This document shows positions 8,117 to 9,475 of a stretch of DNA of 9,475 nt, in pieces. Below the pieces are notes generated by a model. The model ran no database searches. It saw nothing but the letters and a program-made list of their open reading frames with translations, and was not told where the DNA came from. The DNA is taken from contig JBBIJX010000060.1 of assembly GCA_037445775.1 (NCBI GenBank), positions 1 to 9,475 on the forward strand. The letters run 5' to 3'. This DNA comes from JBBUX01 sp037445775. Its GTDB lineage: Bacteria; Actinomycetota; Coriobacteriia; Anaerosomatales; PHET01. A program made the translations under genes and the position numbers. Position 1 is the first letter of the stretch; every line of letters starts with the position of its first letter.

Positions 8117-9121
8117 TCAGCACGGCGCACCGGCGCACGCCACTTCGTCATCGAGGGGCGCGGTCCGCGGCCGGTCGTCGTCGGCGGACCGCGGGGCGAA
8201 CAGGGGGCGGCGGAAGAGATTATGCGCGTCGGTCCACACCTCATCGACCCGGACCGCCCCTTCCACGAGAGAGAGGAAGCCCGAGGTCTTGGCGTCGAGG
8301 TTGTCCACGTGGTGCAGGATGAGCGCCTCGATCGTCGAGGGGCGCTTCGGTGATCCCCACTCGAGCTCTCCGTGGTGCGACAAGATCGCGTGCTCCAGCA
8401 CTAGGGCGGATCCCCGCTCGAGCCGGGCGCGCTCGGCCGCCTGCCTCACGCGCACGACCCCAAGGGTGACGTGCCCGAGCAGCCGTCCCTCGTCCGTGTA
8501 CGCCGCAGCGGCGTCGAGCGTCAGCTCGTCGACCTTTCCCACGTCGTGCAGCAGTGCCGCAGTGACGAGCAGGTCGCGATCGACCGCCTCGTAGCGCGCA
8601 GCCAGCCGGGCGCACAACCCGGCGACGGTGACGGAGTGCTCCAGAAGCCCGCCAACGCAAGCGTGATGGTACGACTGCGAAGCGGGAAGCGTGCTGAACG
8701 AGCGCATGAGCGTGTCGTCCCCAAAGACCACGTCGAGGACTCTGCGCAGATCGGCGCGGGCTACCATGCGCACGAGCGCCGCGAACTCCCTGCGGGACTC
8801 TTCGAGCGGTCGCGGGGCCGGTGCGAGGAGATCTTCGGGATTCCACGAAGGGGCGGGGGCGAGGTCCTCGACGGAGACCCTGCGCACCCCGCGGTAGCGC
8901 GTGATCGTGCCCCGCACCCGTACCACCGCGCCCGCGGGCGTCTCGGCGGCGACGCGGCTTGGACGGAAGAGGACCCCCGGAACGCTGCCCGACCGGTCGC
9001 CGAGCGTGAGCGCCAGATAAGCGTCACCGCTGCGGGCCGCACGCATCTCCTTCGCGCGCATGACGAACACCGCGTCGACGCGTGAGCCCTCAGTGAGCTC
9101 ATTGACGTAGCGCGCTCTCAT
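8117..9121 (-). CDS. YhaM-like 3'-5' exoribonuclease (OB-fold plus HD domain)
   Basis: Proteins of this family degrade RNA, and in some cases single-stranded DNA, from the 3' end in a metal-dependent manner, and take part in mRNA turnover. From the ATG at 9119-9121 the protein has 334 residues. An OB-fold nucleic-acid-binding domain lies at about 12-88. The HD domain follows, with YHHACVGGLLEHS (151-163), LLHDVGK carrying the H192-D193 pair (190-196), YTDEGRLLGH (208-217), SHHGELEWGSP (248-258) and HHVDNLDAK (270-278). These motifs closely follow Bacillus YhaM. The last 30 residues are a low-complexity tail ending in Cys-Ala-Gly-Ala-Pro-Cys. I prefer this start because AGGAGG lies 11 nt upstream; the ATG at 9145 lacks a Shine-Dalgarno sequence and would add eight residues. 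It lies 65 nt after the SAM hydrolase gene. Confidence 0.9.
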   Translation of the reverse strand: MRARYVNELTEGSRVDAVFVMRAKEMRAARSGDAYLALTLGDRSGSVPGVLFRPSRVAAETPAGAVVRVRGTITRYRGVRRVSVEDLAPAPSWNPEDLLAPAPRPLEESRREFAALVRMVARADLRRVLDVVFGDDTLMRSFSTLPASQSYHHACVGGLLEHSVTVAGLCARLAARYEAVDRDLLVTAALLHDVGKVDELTLDAAAAYTDEGRLLGHVTLGVVRVRQAAERARLERGSALVLEHAILSHHGELEWGSPKRPSTIEALILHHVDNLDAKTSGFLSLVEGAVRVDEVWTDAHNLFRRPLFAPRSADDDRPRTAPLDDEVACAGAPC

Positions 9122-9136
9122 GGGTTGGCAGGCCTC

Positions 9137-9193
9137 CTCAGTCATACGATCACTGAGAGCCTAACCCACACCCCTGACACGCGACGTCAGTGA
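9137..9193 (-). promoter_or_regulatory. Overlapping inverted repeats before the YhaM-like gene
   Basis: On the minus strand, three segments could pair in two exclusive ways. TCACTGA (9187-9193, containing the upstream stop codon) is fully complementary to TCAGTGA (9150-9156). CTCAGT (9152-9157), overlapping the second segment, is fully complementary to ACTGAG (9137-9142), whose end runs into the AGGAGG ribosome-binding site. The arms are only 6-7 bp, so this may be chance. Confidence 0.3.
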
Positions 9194-9475
9194 ACGCCCC
9201 GGACCGTCGCCGTTGAACCCACTTCGATGCCGTAGCGCTCAAGCGCGCTGCCTTTGTTGAGAGCCAGCGTGAGCCAGCCTGACGAGTCGATCACCATCAC
9301 CGGCTCCCCCTCCCGGACGTCGGCGAAGGTAGCGCCGAACGGAACCTCGATCGTCGTGTGTCCCGCGGCGATGCCGAGCGCACGGGTCTTGAGCCCGAGC
9401 GGCTCGAGTTCCTCGGCGCTGATGTTGAAACGCACGGAGCCGAAGCGGTCGACGTCGATGACCTCGCACGCCACC
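9187..9475 (-). CDS. SAM hydrolase (adenosine-forming), DUF62 family, C-terminal part
   Basis: The frame enters from the right edge and ends at the TGA at 9187-9189, leaving about 95 residues. They match the C-terminal beta-barrel domain of the DUF62 / SAM hydroxide adenosyltransferase family, related to the chlorinase and fluorinase. Seen motifs are VIDVDRFGSVRFNI, then TFADVREGEPVMVIDSSG, then LALNKGSALERYGI, which in this family help form the adenine site. Known members hydrolyse SAM to adenosine and methionine. The N-terminal catalytic domain, with the water-activating Asp-Arg-His set, is outside the window, so activity cannot be judged and the true start is not here; the GTG at 9472-9474 is internal. 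Its neighbours include mtnP, which also handles a SAM-derived nucleoside. Confidence 0.85.
   Translation of the reverse strand, partial: VACEVIDVDRFGSVRFNISAEELEPLGLKTRALGIAAGHTTIEVPFGATFADVREGEPVMVIDSSGWLTLALNKGSALERYGIEVGSTATVRGVH

Overview
This is an ordinary-looking stretch of housekeeping genes from a high-GC bacterium. Every gene I can support lies on the minus strand, so transcription runs from the right end to the left. Two clues point to Actinomycetota: the GC-rich codon use with GTG starts, and the order greA, lysS, clpC, radA. lysS and clpC are close neighbours in Mycobacterium and Streptomyces, but there lsr2 sits between them; here it does not. Firmicutes-type ctsR-mcsA-mcsB is absent too. 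My best guess is a Coriobacteriia-like, probably anaerobic or facultative actinobacterium; this is inference from gene content and was not checked by any search.

Layout in transcription order. (1) 9474-8117: the C-terminal part of a SAM hydrolase (DUF62 / SAM hydroxide adenosyltransferase), then a YhaM-like OB-fold plus HD-domain 3'-5' exoribonuclease. (2) 8005-6040: 5'-methylthioadenosine phosphorylase (mtnP), then a membrane site-2 protease (M50) with two CBS domains. (3) 5906-4948: the NADH/NAD+-sensing repressor Rex, then TatA. A Rex-box-like palindrome lies in the likely rex promoter. (4) 4768-2788: greA and lysS, tightly spaced and probably translationally coupled, behind a good sigma70-type promoter with a strong hairpin just after the expected start of transcription. 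(5) 2613-46: clpC, with its own promoter-like region, followed 5 nt later by what looks like the first 13 codons of radA at the window edge.

How the genes fit together: transcription and translation (GreA, LysS), protein quality control (ClpC, site-2 protease), export (TatA), redox control (Rex), RNA turnover (YhaM-like) and recycling of SAM-derived nucleosides (SAM hydrolase, MtnP). No gap without a gene exceeds 180 bases. The longest are 4769-4947, 2614-2787, 5907-6039 and 8006-8116, and each holds promoter-like or palindromic sequence, described below. I see no mobile element, CRISPR array, tRNA or rRNA.

I did not find a clearly new biological system. The most interesting signals are regulatory: a Rex operator candidate at rex, a HAIR-like (HspR) palindrome and a second palindrome upstream of clpC, a hairpin leader on greA, and a possible three-segment RNA switch between the SAM hydrolase and the exoribonuclease gene.
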